Positions 45,121 through 55,799 of a stretch of DNA of 64,000 nucleotides are shown here, piece by piece (the stretch's first letter is position 1; each line of letters opens with the position of its first letter). Position numbers and translations under genes: made by a program. The DNA is from Echinarachnius parma (lineage: Eukaryota > Echinodermata > Echinoidea > Clypeasteroida > Echinarachniidae): contig JBAMJV010009094.1 in NCBI GenBank assembly GCA_037951105.1, positions 95,202 to 159,201 on the forward strand, in the 5' to 3' direction. The notes under the pieces are model-generated. The model had not been told where the DNA came from. It made no database searches and worked only from the letters and a program-made list of their open reading frames with translations.

Positions 45121-46409
45121 TGATATGTAATTTATTGATTTTTATTAAAGTTTTATATGAAAATTCTGGACTTGAAAAAGTGTTTACTTTCTTTTTTTGC
45201 TGAGTGTATATACTTGAAATGGTAACATTTGGTGCACGTCACACAAGCAACCAGAGCAATGCCAGCCTATGCTGGAACTACGTAGCCCGGTATACAGAAA
45301 CAAAATACTCACCCTAGACCATACGCAAGTTACACAACAAACTGAGATTATCTGTTCGCGCGCGGTAGAATTAACAAGTCTTAGCTCATACAACAAATGG
45401 GTTTTCCCACTCGTATACAGTTACACAAACAAACAATTATATCCTTCCCTAAAACCTGGGGGGGGGGATGATTGCACATGAGAACAATATTACGACTATC
45501 ACAACCGATAGAAAACAAGTGATTGTTCCTCGCCGGATATGCATTGATAAACATGTCTTCGTAATTTCAACTTCCCACGTATAATATTTATGTATCAACT
45601 ACAATTATTGTAAACGTAATCTAAATTTCTACGTCAAATCATTGCCCGCGACAATAATATGCAGAGGCAGACTGATTAGGGGTTGATGTTTTTGAGGCAC
45701 CTGTTTTGCACTAATTTTACCCCTACAAGTAAAACACACAACGAGGAATTTAAATTCAAATTACATTTCATTTCATATCCACAACTTGAATATATTACGT
45801 AAAACTAAGTACTAACAAACGTAAGGTGCGCCTCGCCAGGCCCCCTACCCCCCATGGTAGGGGCGTCTATTCGGTCGGAAATTATAATGCATGGTGGGGG
45901 GGGGGGGGGTCATAGGGGAAGTTGTGGCGCAATGTGCATATGGGCATTTGTCCCACCCTCTGATGTAGTCTTCGACATCAGTCGGTATGATGTTTCTCTT
46001 GTACTCCATTTAGATCCTCCCCCTTCCCCGCTCCCATCAGAATACCTCGCCCCTGTTAGCAACCCTTACCTCGATATCCTAGTGCTGCAAGGTCATTAAA
46101 TGATGATTTGACAATTTATTCATAGGCATGAAATGTAAACAAATTTAAATAAAAATGTTATTACAATTCCATGTATTGTTTGTTTTTATGCTACAAACCG
46201 TATAGTACAATGCGCCTCGAAATATAATTTCTAGATTCCTTGCGCTGTATAAATGCTGGATTATAATCATTATTATCGGTTCATAAGATCTCACAGTCTT
46301 ACGGCAACATATGTTCAGTGTAATTACCCTTCAACGACGTAGGTTTACTATTAGATGATCAGTGTATGTTTGAGTTGCGGTGAAAAGATCACAATGAGAT
46401 TCGTGTTTG

Positions 46410-46480
46410 GAACGAACCCACGACCTCCTAAATTATTAGCCAGGTGTCATAAATACTACACCACTGATATCACCCGGTGT
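46410..46480 (-). repeat. tRNA-derived SINE head, block B
   Basis: The complement reads CAGTGGTGTAGTATTTATGA (A-box-like) through GGAGGTCGTGGGTTCGTTCC (B-box). Equivalent copies at the same relative position occur at 60,915-60,985 and 51,053-51,125. Confidence 0.6.
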
Positions 46481-46551
46481 TAAGAGTTGGATACAAGGTT
46501 CATATTCACCCCATATAGCAGCGGGCACTGCGTTTAACTCTACTTGATTAC

Positions 46552-46608
46552 CTGTAGACTCTAGTGGAGAAGAGAGTAAGGGGTACTCGATGTTGAGTCT
46601 TCGCAATT
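46552..46608 (-). CDS. Death-Roc gene: short exon b2 (LRRLNIEYPLL)
   Basis: The exon is 57 bp, phase 1 to 1. The acceptor is TGCCAG and the donor is ACAG|GTAATC. It encodes LRRLNIEYPLLSSPLEST. It starts with the same LRRLNIE as exon b1 and shares its acceptor sequence, so the two arose by exon duplication. Confidence 0.72.
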
Positions 46609-46707
46609 CTGGCATAATGTAAAAAGAAATATATTACAGTAGTTACAAATGCTTAGTATGATTATTGTTAACGTTTGTAAAGTGGATGAACTATAATACT
46701 TGATTAC

Positions 46708-46776
46708 TTTTGGACTCTAGGGGAGGAGAGAGTGTGGGATACCCGTCATAGAACTCGATGTTAAGTCTTCGCAATT
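46708..46776 (-). CDS. Death-Roc gene: short exon b1 (LRRLNIEFYDGYP)
   Basis: The exon is 69 bp, phase 1 to 1. The acceptor is TGCCAG and the donor is AAA|GTAATC, slightly weaker than the AAAG|GTAATC in block A. It encodes LRRLNIEFYDGYPTLSPPLE. The segment links the death domain to the next exon. I recognise no domain in it. Confidence 0.7.
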
Positions 46777-47084
46777 CTGGCATAATGTAAACAATATACA
46801 ACAGTAGTTACAAATGCTTAGTATGATTATTGTAACCGTTTGTAAGGTATTTTTTGTGACCGTGCTTTAGAAATATAATTAAATTTGCTGTACATTTTCT
46901 ATTTGGTTTGAACATGATGGGTTTGTTCAATCTGCTAGTAATAAGCATGACTTCGCTTAATCAGGTCATTGATTAAAATGTGTAATTTGTCCCAATTGCT
47001 GACAAACGTTTTCTCCTAAAATATCCACATTAATGACAATACACGATACTCTGTTAACTTCACAGCAGTATATTCTGTTTATAC

Positions 47085-47357
47085 CTTCCTCTAGTAGTTC
47101 AGCAACGGGTGCCATATTGTTGTTCCTAAGAATGGCTCGAAGCAGGAGGGCGCTATCCTTCTTGGTGCCGTGCTTGTTGACAAATCTCTCGAGTAAATAA
47201 GTGTAAGCATCTTGTGGAGCAAGAAGCGCTAAACCCTTGATCATGGCATTGCTTCCATCTGCGTTATTAAATCCTAGATATATGCTGAAGTGTTCAGCAG
47301 GTACATGTCCCGCATCGATCTCGTTCGATAGTTTGAGAATAAGCCCTTCCTTCAAAA
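47085..47357 (-). CDS. Death-Roc gene: death-domain-like exon B
   Basis: The exon is 273 bp, phase 1 to 1, about 90 residues. The acceptor is GAATAG and the donor is GAAG|GTATAA. Hydrophobic spacing matches a six-helix death-fold: LILKLSNEIDAG, HFSIYLGFN, MIKGLALLAPQDAYTYLLER, KDSALLLRAILRNN, APVAELLEEG. Death-fold domains mediate homotypic assembly. Compared with the exon at 61,600, three residues differ. It lacks the usual tryptophan, so 'death-like' is the safe label. Confidence 0.82.
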
Positions 47358-47789
47358 CTATTCATACAAACGGGAAACAAATAAGAATGTCTTTATCAAA
47401 ATTGTTACATAGACTAGATTCAAGGATAATAATACCGTTTCTAGCCGAACGCATGCAATTATATACTAAAGCTTGTCATAAGAGTCCTTTCACATCTCGG
47501 CCTAAAATATAGCCGCGAAAATTTGCATGTATGGCAAAGTAAAATATATTGCTTGAAAACGATCGTACTGTAATTATTTGTTGCTTGTGAGTATTTGCTA
47601 TTATGGTGTTGTAGATAGTAAATGTGGTTTGCGGTTGCACCATATACAAGAAGAGGAGTGGTGAATCCTGAAAAGGACTGTTGACATTATTTGTATAATA
47701 GTCCTAAAGGACTGTGGTAGTCCTAGATTCAAGGATAATCATACCGTTTCCCCGGTATCGAACATTTCTTTAATTCAATATTATCAAAT

Positions 47790-47985
47790 TTCCTTCCAAG
47801 GTATGCACCAGATTGCATTATTTCAAGTGAAAAATTGCAAAAGCTCCTTACCGTGGGAGGGGGGACACCCCCTCCCACACCCTCCCCTCTCGGCGCTACG
47901 CGCCCTCCGGTTTGGTCGCTCCGCTCCCTCGCAATTTTGCCCCCCCCCAATCTGTTGACCCTCGCTACGCCACTGTTGGTGCTGA
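47790..47985 (-). repeat. GC-rich 'AGTGGCGTAGCGAGGGTC' element inside the Penelope copy
   Basis: On the minus strand AGTGGCGTAGCGAGGGTCAA is followed by a poly-G tract, then GCGAGGGAGCGGAGCGACC and GGAGGGCGCGTAGCGCCG, and then GGAGGGTGTGGGAGGGGG. The 'TGGCGTAGC' start with a following G-tract also occurs at 62,828. It is an abrupt GC island in AT-rich DNA, probably a short non-autonomous element. Confidence 0.5.
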
Positions 47986-48068
47986 TGGGCTTTCTGTTGT
48001 CCCAGTAAATGATGTCTTCGTGTTGCTGTGCGTGCTTGACGATGGTTTAATTGTCCCTATCGCTGGTC

Positions 48069-49560
48069 TTATGTTCCGTTAGTCGTGTTTACAGATTTTC
48101 GTCCAGTTTCGCCAATGTAGACTTTACTGCAGCCGCATGGTATTCTGTAAACTCCTGCTTTCGTGTGATGATACCTGTTCTTGTGGGATGAGCTGTGTCG
48201 TACTTTGATGTCTGCTGCCTGAAGGATGCGTAGAATCTTGTGTGAGGCTGGTCTGATATAGGGTAGAACAACTATTTGAGTCGGTGGTGTAGCTGTAGGT
48301 TGGTTCTCTTCTGCGGTGGTGTTCGCGGCGGGCTTGCTGACTGGAATATGGTTTATTGGGTAGTTGTTGGCAGCAACGGCTGTGGTGATGTGCTGGATTT
48401 CCTGTTGCAGATTTTCGGAATCACTGAGTTGATGAGCTCGGTGGATGAGGGTGCTGGGCGCTGACTGAATAACTGCTGGATGTTGGAACGATCTGTGGTG
48501 CAATTATATATCGGTGTGTGTGGGCTTCCTGTAGACGCGGTGGGCGGGTTTACTGGATGGTGATCTTGTGACGAGTACGTCGAGGAAGGGGGATGTTGTA
48601 TGTTGCTCGGTGTCCATGCTAAATTTGATGCTCGGGAGTTGCTGGTTGAAGCGGTTGACGAAGGTGTTCAAGTCGGCTCTGCTGTGCAGCCAGATGACAA
48701 ATGTGTCGTCGACTAATCGGAGCTAGAGGGAAGGATGTTGTGAAGATTCCTGCAGTGCAGTGTTGTTCCGAAGTGTTCATGAAGATGTTGGCTATGACGG
48801 GTGAAAGTGGTAATACTTTGTCTGCGCCTTGTAGTAGTTGTCTCGTAATTTGAAGGATGTCGAGTTGAGGTAGAAGATGATGAGGTCGTGAATTGTATCC
48901 GGTGTGAGCTTGGTTCTGTCGGAGAGTGCGTCGTCAGCTTCGAGACGTTCTTTGACGATTTGGCAGGCTTCTTTTGACAGGACGATGTTGAGGAGGGATT
49001 CAACGTCTAAGCTTACCATGATGCCTGTGTCATGTATGGTTTTCTCTGTGAGAATGTCGAAAAATGCTGGGAGTTGTTGATATGATGCTGCGACTTTTTT
49101 TTACAAGAGGCTTAAGAACTGATGTCAGCTGTGTATAGCGGTGTTGTAGCACGGCGATCATCGAGTTGAAATAATAGGATAAAGGGAGATGGCGAGTACC
49201 TGGATCTTCCGTTGGCCGAAAAGGATGGAGCCGGTAGCAGAAGATGAACGGAGCTGGAAGTAGAGTGGATTGGGTATGGTGTCTAGTCTGTGTAGCGAGA
49301 ACAGCTGTTGGTTCAGTTTCCTCTATGTTGCTTGTGTGGGATCCTTCTTCAGTTGTTTGCAGGTCGGGGTATCGATGAGGGCTTGGATCTTGTTGTTATA
49401 CTCGTCTGTTGAGAAGTACAATAGCGTTGCCCTTGTCTGCTAGTGGAATGTAGATTGATGGGTTGCTACGTAAGTCCTTGGTGGTGGCTTGTTCTTATTT
49501 GCTGATGCTGGTTTGTGATGTCCTGGCTGTTGAAAACGCTTGGGTGACTTGACGACGGAC
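48069..49560 (-). pseudogene. Penelope-like RT and GIY-YIG endonuclease remnant
   Basis: In several minus-strand frames: SIYIPLADKGNAIVLL (PLE RT lead, near 49,440), MVSLDVESLLNIVL (motif A, near 49,015), KERLEADDALSDRTKLT, and YNYKAQTKYYHF-like sequence after it. At the 3' end GVYRIPCGCSKVYIGETGRK (near 48,140) is the GIY-YIG core. Frameshifts and stops throughout make it non-functional. Confidence 0.85.
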
Positions 49561-49869
49561 AGTCAACTTGTTCGAAAAGTCGATCCCCTCCTATCACCTA
49601 CTCTCTCCTTACAGTAACTAAATACCGGCGCTGTAGTTCTTAATATTATAATTACAAGCTCAATACACACTAACACCAGTCCTTTCTAGGACTACCTAGG
49701 TCCTTGTTTGTCACGAATCCTCTCCTCTTACATGGTGCAACCGCAAACTACACGTATTATTTGAATTATTGTTCTAGATTTCTGGTATGCCTGTATGATC
49801 CATTGAATTAAGTACGAATTGAATGCATAATTCATCTAATAATCGATATTAGTCATTATAAGAGCATAG

Positions 49870-50873
49870 TACAGGAATTTGGGTAAACATAATTTTAGTA
49901 ATCGGAACTTGTACGTTATGTTGAAAAACTAACAGATTCTTCAATGACAGAAAAAACATATAAAATGCAAAGCTAAAGGGCTGTTTTTATAAGTATATAC
50001 GAAACAAAATCATTGTCGCAAGAGAGTGCCATCCAGATCCGACACCTCAAGTTTTAACCATTTAAAAATCCAAACATGTGTATGAAATGTTTGACCATCA
50101 AAATCATTTCATTACCATTTTGGTATATTTTCAAAGATGCAGGAATTAGACATATCTCCCTCAATCATTGAATAAAGTCGGTTCCCAACATGATTGTATT
50201 CCGAGCGGAAATATTAAGGTATTTCAGCTGTTTCTGAAAACAGATGTTGATCAAACAAAGTTAGATAACAATATCGGTTTTATTGACACATAACATATGC
50301 AAGACTGACATATGATTGTGCCTTGCGCACAACAAAAGTTATTATATAAACATACACGCACAAATATATAACGACGCAAAATACAAAATAATGGAAGAGC
50401 TTAGTTCCAAAAAACACTAAATCAACTTTCCATTAAAATTGAGAAAGAGATATTAGCACATAAATAAGCCAAGTAACTATCTAGAACCCAGATTTTAGGA
50501 CACATTACACGATCCAATTCAAAATATGGGACGATCCATATTCCTATTCCCATATGTATGTGTACAAAGTTTGACAAAGAAACCTGCTTTACTCCAAAGT
50601 CGAACAAGTAAATAAAGTGTGTTTTGGAATTAAGCTCTTCAAATATCATTGACATTAAATATATAAGAAAATAATATAATACATTTGATTGGCAAGATAA
50701 GCTCCAAAAAAAAACACCAACATTTAAAATTTGATTATTTTTAAATGTATATCCTCTTGTAAAAGTTGATTGTGTCTTTTAAATTGTGTGATCTTTAAAA
50801 TTGTAGACTTTATTACCTCACACAATTATTTCTCGAAGCGTCCTCTAAACGAAAAGTGAACTATCCCGTTAAA
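49870..50873. mobile_element. Old, interrupted MITE of the 41,391 family
   Basis: The left part (TTTTAGTAATCGGAACTTG, GCAAGAGAGTGCCATCC) and the right end (AAAAGTGAACTATCCCGTTAA) match the family. The middle (about 50,280-50,740) is foreign and unrecognised. Confidence 0.45.
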
Positions 50874-51052
50874 CATAATTTGTATTCCATTGTTGAGTAA
50901 AAAAACATATGTTGTTTTGTATACCCTCATGTCTGATGTACACACACATATCAATTTTATAATCTCCTATAGAGTCTTTATTATTGTTTAAGTAGTGAAT
51001 TTCGCCAATACGCTCTTTTTTAAATAATTGATTCTTAGTGCATGTTTTTATG

Positions 51053-51125
51053 ACTCGGGTTGGGATCAAATCCACGACCTCCTGATTACTAGACAGGCGT
51101 CATAATTATTAGACCACTAACATCG
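51053..51125 (-). repeat. tRNA-derived SINE head, block C
   Basis: The complement includes GTGGTCTAATAATTATGACG and AGGAGGTCGTGGATTTGATC. It corresponds to the SINE in blocks A and B, at a similar distance (about 100 bp) downstream of an LRRLN exon. Confidence 0.6.
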
Positions 51126-51226
51126 TCGGGTGTTTACGGCTCTGATTTAAGGTTCTTTATCACCAATATATAGCAGAGAACAATGCTTTAGATTCAAATG
51201 ATTAAAGTCGCAAATTCATTGATTAC

Positions 51227-51295
51227 CTCCACGTTTTAAAGGGACAAGGCATTCGGATTCCACGTCATAGAACTCGATGTTCAGTCTTCGCAATT
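51227..51295 (-). CDS. Death-Roc gene: short exon c1 (LRRLNIEFYDVES)
   Basis: The exon is 69 bp, phase 1 to 1. The acceptor is ATGACAG and the donor is GGAG|GTAATC. It encodes LRRLNIEFYDVESECLVPLK, the block C counterpart of a1/b1. The last half has diverged. No second short exon is seen in this block. Confidence 0.7.
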
Positions 51296-51386
51296 CTGTC
51301 ATGATGATATAAATACATAACATTAAATCAGCAGTTGTATATTCGTATTACATGCTTATTATAGAAGTTTGGGTTAAAGTCATACC

Positions 51387-51911
51387 TGTAAAGTGTCCAA
51401 ATCCACACAAATTACTTGAAGCTTCCTCGTTTCTCTTCTACCGTGTTGTTTAGCTTATGGTAAGAGAAGAATAAAATAGGGTTGGATTTTTTCAAATGTC
51501 CCTTTAGTATGAAGATAATTATCATTGAAAATCATTATTTGAAACACGTTGATTAACGCAATTGAAAAAAAAGTTGTCCTAGCTAAACATGTCCGAGCTA
51601 GCACGCGTGGGAAACATTTCAGACGCTACTGAACTTTGATCCAACGTACGTGCGCAAATTCTATGAATTCTGTACAGTAAACATACACGAGTGCGGATAT
51701 CGTCAACGGCTGATTGTGACTGCTACAAATCCATGACAGGCCATCAGTATTCGGTGATAAAATATGAACTCAATATTCATTTTTTTCACTAGGTAAACAG
51801 TGTTCGTTTTCTTTTAAACTTTCACAAATCTTTCAATTGTATTTTACAATGATATTGATGTAGGATTGAAGTCTCAAATGTCATTTTGTGCAATATCTGA
51901 CACTTTACAGG
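51387..51911. mobile_element. 525-bp MITE, CCTGTAAAGTGTC ends (copy 1)
   Basis: The ends CCTGTAAAGTGTC and GACACTTTACAGG are exact inverted repeats. A second copy in opposite orientation lies at 54,729-55,250. Together they flank about 2.8 kb including death-domain exon C. Confidence 0.72.
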
Positions 51912-52774
51912 TATCACTTTTAGTGTAATGGGACATTTTGAGCTTTGAAATAGTACTTAGTCAAATTTGTTATGAAACAATCTACCTTAAAACTGATAAA
52001 CGTTAAAGGAGGGGGGAAATCCCGGCTTTGATTCAGGTTTATAGCTTTGAATATGTGCCTCTATTGATATACCACACTCCTTTTTTCAAAGAAATCCTTA
52101 AGTTGGGAAAAAGGTAAATTTCATGCAAATTTTTTGCTTTATTTCCCATCGGCGTTCCATGCTCCTAAAAAAATCATTCATAGCGGAGCGGGAATGTGCG
52201 CACGTGTCACCCGATTCATGACATCACATGCAGACCGCAACACGGAGGAATGTGCATTGTTTACATGCAGAGCCTATGACTTGCTAGTAAAATAAACTCG
52301 TTTTTGCTTGTAAATTGAGGTATTACTGAAAATGCTTAAAAATTGCTAAGAAATGAATGGTAGCAGGATGCAGCTACACATCTGAGTGTATATCGTCCAT
52401 GATATAAACCTGAACACATGTTTGCAAATATTGAAACAAATGGAAATAATATCTCTGTGTCAACGTGAGTATTGCACTCAGCGTGTACGTCTATGACCGA
52501 GCTGCGATTGCCTGCAGGTAACGTCACAAAGATGACGTCATTTTTTGTTCGCCCGGGACTCAGTTTTCTTACGGGGGTTCCGAAAGTGAATTTACAAGTT
52601 GATTTTTTTTATTTTACCGGGTTTTCCCACGAGGAAAATATGTTTGTATTAGTAATATTCATGAAAATCTACCTTAGATATAGTAAAACCCAATTTGGAG
52701 GGAGTTTTCTTGTCACCATACCTTTAAGCATTTTGAAAAACTTATTTTAAACGTACCGACCAAATGTTTGATAT

Positions 52775-52975
52775 ATGTGTGTAATAATCATAATAATAAT
52801 AATAATAAATAAATATAACTATAAATTTTATTACGAGGCGCATCATACTGTACATTGTATTATTACCCTGGCTGTAGCCGAGCTGCATGCAAGCGTGGCA
52901 AGCAAGCGTATCAAGCATTTCAAGAAATGCATTCCTGCCAGGTTACCATTTACTACACCTGGGTTGAGAGCAGCA
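52775..52975 (-). repeat. SINE or LINE 3' end with (TTA)n tail
   Basis: The minus strand has GGTAACCTGGCAGGAATGCA, CTCGGCTACAGCCAGGGTAA and CAGTATGATGCGCCTCG, ending in a TTATTATTATT tail (52,786-52,812 on plus). The GCGC-plus-ATT-repeat end recurs at 46,203, 53,700, 55,740 and 60,720. Confidence 0.5.
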
Positions 52976-53025
52976 ATTGTGCATATTATATGTAAATGAA
53001 AAAGAGCAGTGTATTCTGTTCATAC

Positions 53026-53298
53026 CTTCCTCTAGTAGTTCAGCAACGGGTGCCATATTGTTGTTTCTAAGAATGGCTCGAAGCAGGAGGGCGCTATCCT
53101 TCTTGGTGCCGTGCTTGTCGACAAATCTCCCGAGTAATTCTGTGTAAGCATCTTGTGGAGCAAGAAGCGATAAAGCCTTGATCATGGCATTGCTTCCTTC
53201 TGCGTTATTAAATCCTAGATATATGCTGAAGTGTTTAGCAGGTACATGTCCCGCATCGATCCTTTTCGATAGTTTGAGAATAAGCACGTCCTTCAAAA
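53026..53298 (-). CDS. Death-Roc gene: death-domain-like exon C
   Basis: The exon is 273 bp, phase 1 to 1. The acceptor is ATGCATAG and the donor is GAAG|GTATGA. It has the same fold pattern as the exons at 47,085 and 61,600 but is more diverged, about 11 differences from B. Changes cluster in helix 1 (LSKRIDAG) and in the middle (MIKALSLLAPQDAYTELLGR), while the C-terminal part is unchanged, as expected under constraint. Flanking intron similarity continues to about 53,520. Confidence 0.82.
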
Positions 53299-53689
53299 CT
53301 ATGCATTTAAATTGGAAAAATAGCAAATAAGAATGTTAATATCCATCATTTTAACATAGACTTCATTCAAGCTTAATTAAAATGTTTTTCCTAACCAAAC
53401 GCATGCAATAATACACTAAAGCTGCATGTCATACGAGTCCTTTCACATCTCGGCCAAAAAACGCTCTGTCGCCGCGAAAAAGTGCATATATTATGGCAAA
53501 GTAAAATATATCAGTTAAATACGATCATTGGTATTTGAATGCGATCAGTAGTCACATAACATGCTGTATTTGATTTAATTTGATTCTATTTTATGTACGT
53601 TCACTCTTCTGGGATATCACCTTTCAGTTGTACTTGATAGTAATTCATATGCAGTATAGTATGCTGAACCTTTCTTTCTTCTATTTCAA

Positions 53690-53750
53690 TTTCTTACAGC
53701 GCAGAGAGACATATGTGATATGCGCGTTATAAATACCTTATTATTATTAT
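53690..53750 (+). repeat. LINE/SINE tail with ATT repeat
   Basis: CAGCGCAGAGAGACATATGT then GCGCGTTATAAATACC and (TTA)n: the conserved tail type of L2/CR1-like elements and their SINEs. Confidence 0.5.
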
Positions 53751-54106
53751 TGCGGGAAAAAAATCTTCTGCAACATGTATTATATTTTGCGCTGAACAAA
53801 ATTGCAAATTGTAATACAATCATTACAAATGCTGTTGTTTTACCCCGTGAAAATAAGCTTTTCGAGGGACAATGGGTGATTTGGTGTTTAGTGGGAAAAT
53901 TTGCCTTTTAAAGCCATATGCGTGGGTTATAATGGGTAGTCAGCAAATTCCAACTCGCACTCCACCATAATCTCCCGAGGTAAACTCACGATATGTGCAG
54001 TTGGATCGATCGAAGAGCGGTGCTTCGAAAAATCTGAACACGGGCCTGCTTATGAAATTGCAAACAGCTGGTATCTGTATACCGAGCAAGTTTCTCGACC
54101 TGTCAC

Positions 54107-54206
54107 CTGAGGCAGTACATCGCTGACCATCGCTGATAAGATCAAACAGCGGCACTTTGAAGTCGGTGCGGTTAAGCTGTAACGTAATATTTTCGCTCGT
54201 AATCAT
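54107..54206 (-). CDS. Candidate alternative first exon upstream of death exon C
   Basis: The ATG opens MITSENITLQLNRTDFKVPL. After 33 codons a donor TCAG|GTGACAG leaves phase 1, matching the phase-1 acceptor of the death-domain exon at 53,298. The region has higher GC than its surroundings. The same frame stays open for 88 codons if unspliced (to 53,940). It has no known domain. It may be an internal promoter's first exon or chance. Confidence 0.3.
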
Positions 54207-54728
54207 CTCTGATGGATCTCCATTTGACTAGTACAAATATTCCGAACGCGACTACTTTTGATGCATTTTCGACTCGGGTGTTCTGAAGTGGGACAGTGTG
54301 CGATCGCTACTTATAACTGAGCCAATGGGGATTATGTACCGTGCGTACAAATGCGCAATATGGATCCACGCGTCTAATATACCTGTCTGAATTCTCTTTT
54401 AGAGAGGTCACGAACTAATCAAACTTAGTATCGATAGTTGTCAGTTAACACTAGCCAATATTCATGAAAAAAAACCTAACTGGCGACGAAGATTCTTATA
54501 TGGTAAATCATTAAAACAGCAAACCTCAATATAGACATATCACACGCATGTATTTCATTCTATAACTACAACTAAAAATATCAAACCACTCACTTGATCG
54601 ATTCGATTTTACTAGATTAATCCCTATTATTAGTGTTATTCATATATAAACTTGCAAGAGACGTGCGCGACTTTCTGACCAATTTGAACCCTAATACTTA
54701 AATTAGTCTCGACTTAAAGTGATGCATG

Positions 54729-55250
54729 TAAAGTGTCAGATATTGCACAAAATGACATTTGAGACTTCAATCCTACATCAATATCATTGTAAAATACAAT
54801 TTGTGAAAGTTTGAAAGAAAACGAACACTGTTTACCTAGTGAAAAAAACGAATATTGAGTTCATATTTTATCACCGAATACTGATGGTCTGCCATACTTT
54901 TGTCGTAGTAATGAATGATCCGTTTGAGATATTCGCATCCGTGTATTTTTACACACGTAGTACATAATTCATGGAATTTGAACTCGCTCGCCTCAAAGTT
55001 CAATCTCCGCAATGTTCTCACGGGTGCTGCATGCGGACGTTCTATGCTGAGACAATTGTACTTTTTTTCAATTGCGTTGATTAACGCTTTAGAAATAATG
55101 ATTTTCAATGATAATTATCTTCATACTAAAGGGACATTTGAAAAAATCAAACCCTATTTTATTCTTCTCTTACCATAAGCTAAACAACACGGTAGAAGAG
55201 AAACGATGAAGCTCCAAGTAATTTTCGTGGATTTGGACACTTTACATGTA
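54729..55250. mobile_element. 525-bp MITE, CCTGTAAAGTGTC family (copy 2, inverted)
   Basis: Reverse-complement match to 51,387-51,911 through most of its length (GTGTCAGATATTGCACAAAA; GGTAGAAGAGAAACGATGAA). Termini are ATGTAAAGTGTC / GACACTTTACAT. Confidence 0.7.
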
Positions 55251-55439
55251 TGACTTTAATACAAATGTGTATACAAAATAAATACATAAAACAAAACGTG
55301 TACATACACGAAAAGTCAAAACACAAAACAAATGTCAACAAATCATGGGAGCATCTGACGGGGTTATGCCACATGGGAGGCATTAGGGAAAGCACGGAAC
55401 ATATCAAGTAAATAGTCTTAGTAGAAGTTTTGTTTATCC

Positions 55440-55795
55440 TCAGACCCTACCTTCCTTTTGAACTTCGCTCTCTAACCTCTGTAACTTTGTTCGCTTCTAG
55501 ACTAAAAACACACCTCTTCACTCATTAAGTCAATGTAATTTTCTGGTAACTTCTGGTAAACTAATTCCCAGTATATGCAATGTGTAATTATTAATTATAT
55601 ATTTTCTTTATGTTCTGTAAGATTTATGCTATATAATTATTGTCATGAATTAAGTTGAAGTTTCATATTTTGTATAGCCTGATATAATGCTAGTTTTATA
55701 GAGTATATATTATTATCATTGAATTGTAAAGCGCATTGAGACCATGTATAATGCGCTATATAAGCACCATTATTATTATTATTATTATTTCATGA
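55440..55795 (+). mobile_element. CR1/L2-like LINE 3' end
   Basis: A reading frame FELRSLTSVTLFASRLKTHL then FTH and stop is the classic ORF2 C-terminus (..FKSRLKTHLF). It is followed by a 3' UTR ending AAGCGCATTGAGACCATG, GCGCTATATAAGCACC and (ATT)n. Confidence 0.75.
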
Positions 55796-55799
55796 CGAT

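Larger units (their letters stand above)
45478..47726. repeat. Intragenic duplication block B
   Basis: About 2.25 kb, nearly identical to 59,899-62,241. It contains a death-domain exon, two LRRLN exons, a SINE (46,410-46,480), a LINE/SINE-type tail (46,203-46,285) and a poly-G run (about 45,897-45,910). Identity drops abruptly at both ends. The main length difference is about 95 bp present only in the other copy at about 60,530-60,640. Confidence 0.9.
47626..49752 (-). mobile_element. Degenerate Penelope-like element with inverted flanking repeats
   Basis: Decayed reverse transcriptase and GIY-YIG endonuclease sequence (48,069-49,560) is bounded by inverted copies of GTTTGCGGTTGCACCAT (47,627 and 49,752 ends) with shared GGACT/AGTCCT motifs. 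The left flank sequence also ends duplication blocks A and B. Penelope-like elements carry an RT linked to GIY-YIG and often have complex terminal repeats. A GC-rich insertion (47,790-47,985) separates the left flank from the coding part. Confidence 0.8.

Noticed and set aside
54836-55108. A further LRRLN exon in the frame with RTLRRLNFEASEFKFHELC.
   Set aside because: It lies inside the 54,729-55,250 MITE, has no acceptor in the right phase, and the mirrored MITE copy at 51,387 does not conserve the peptide.
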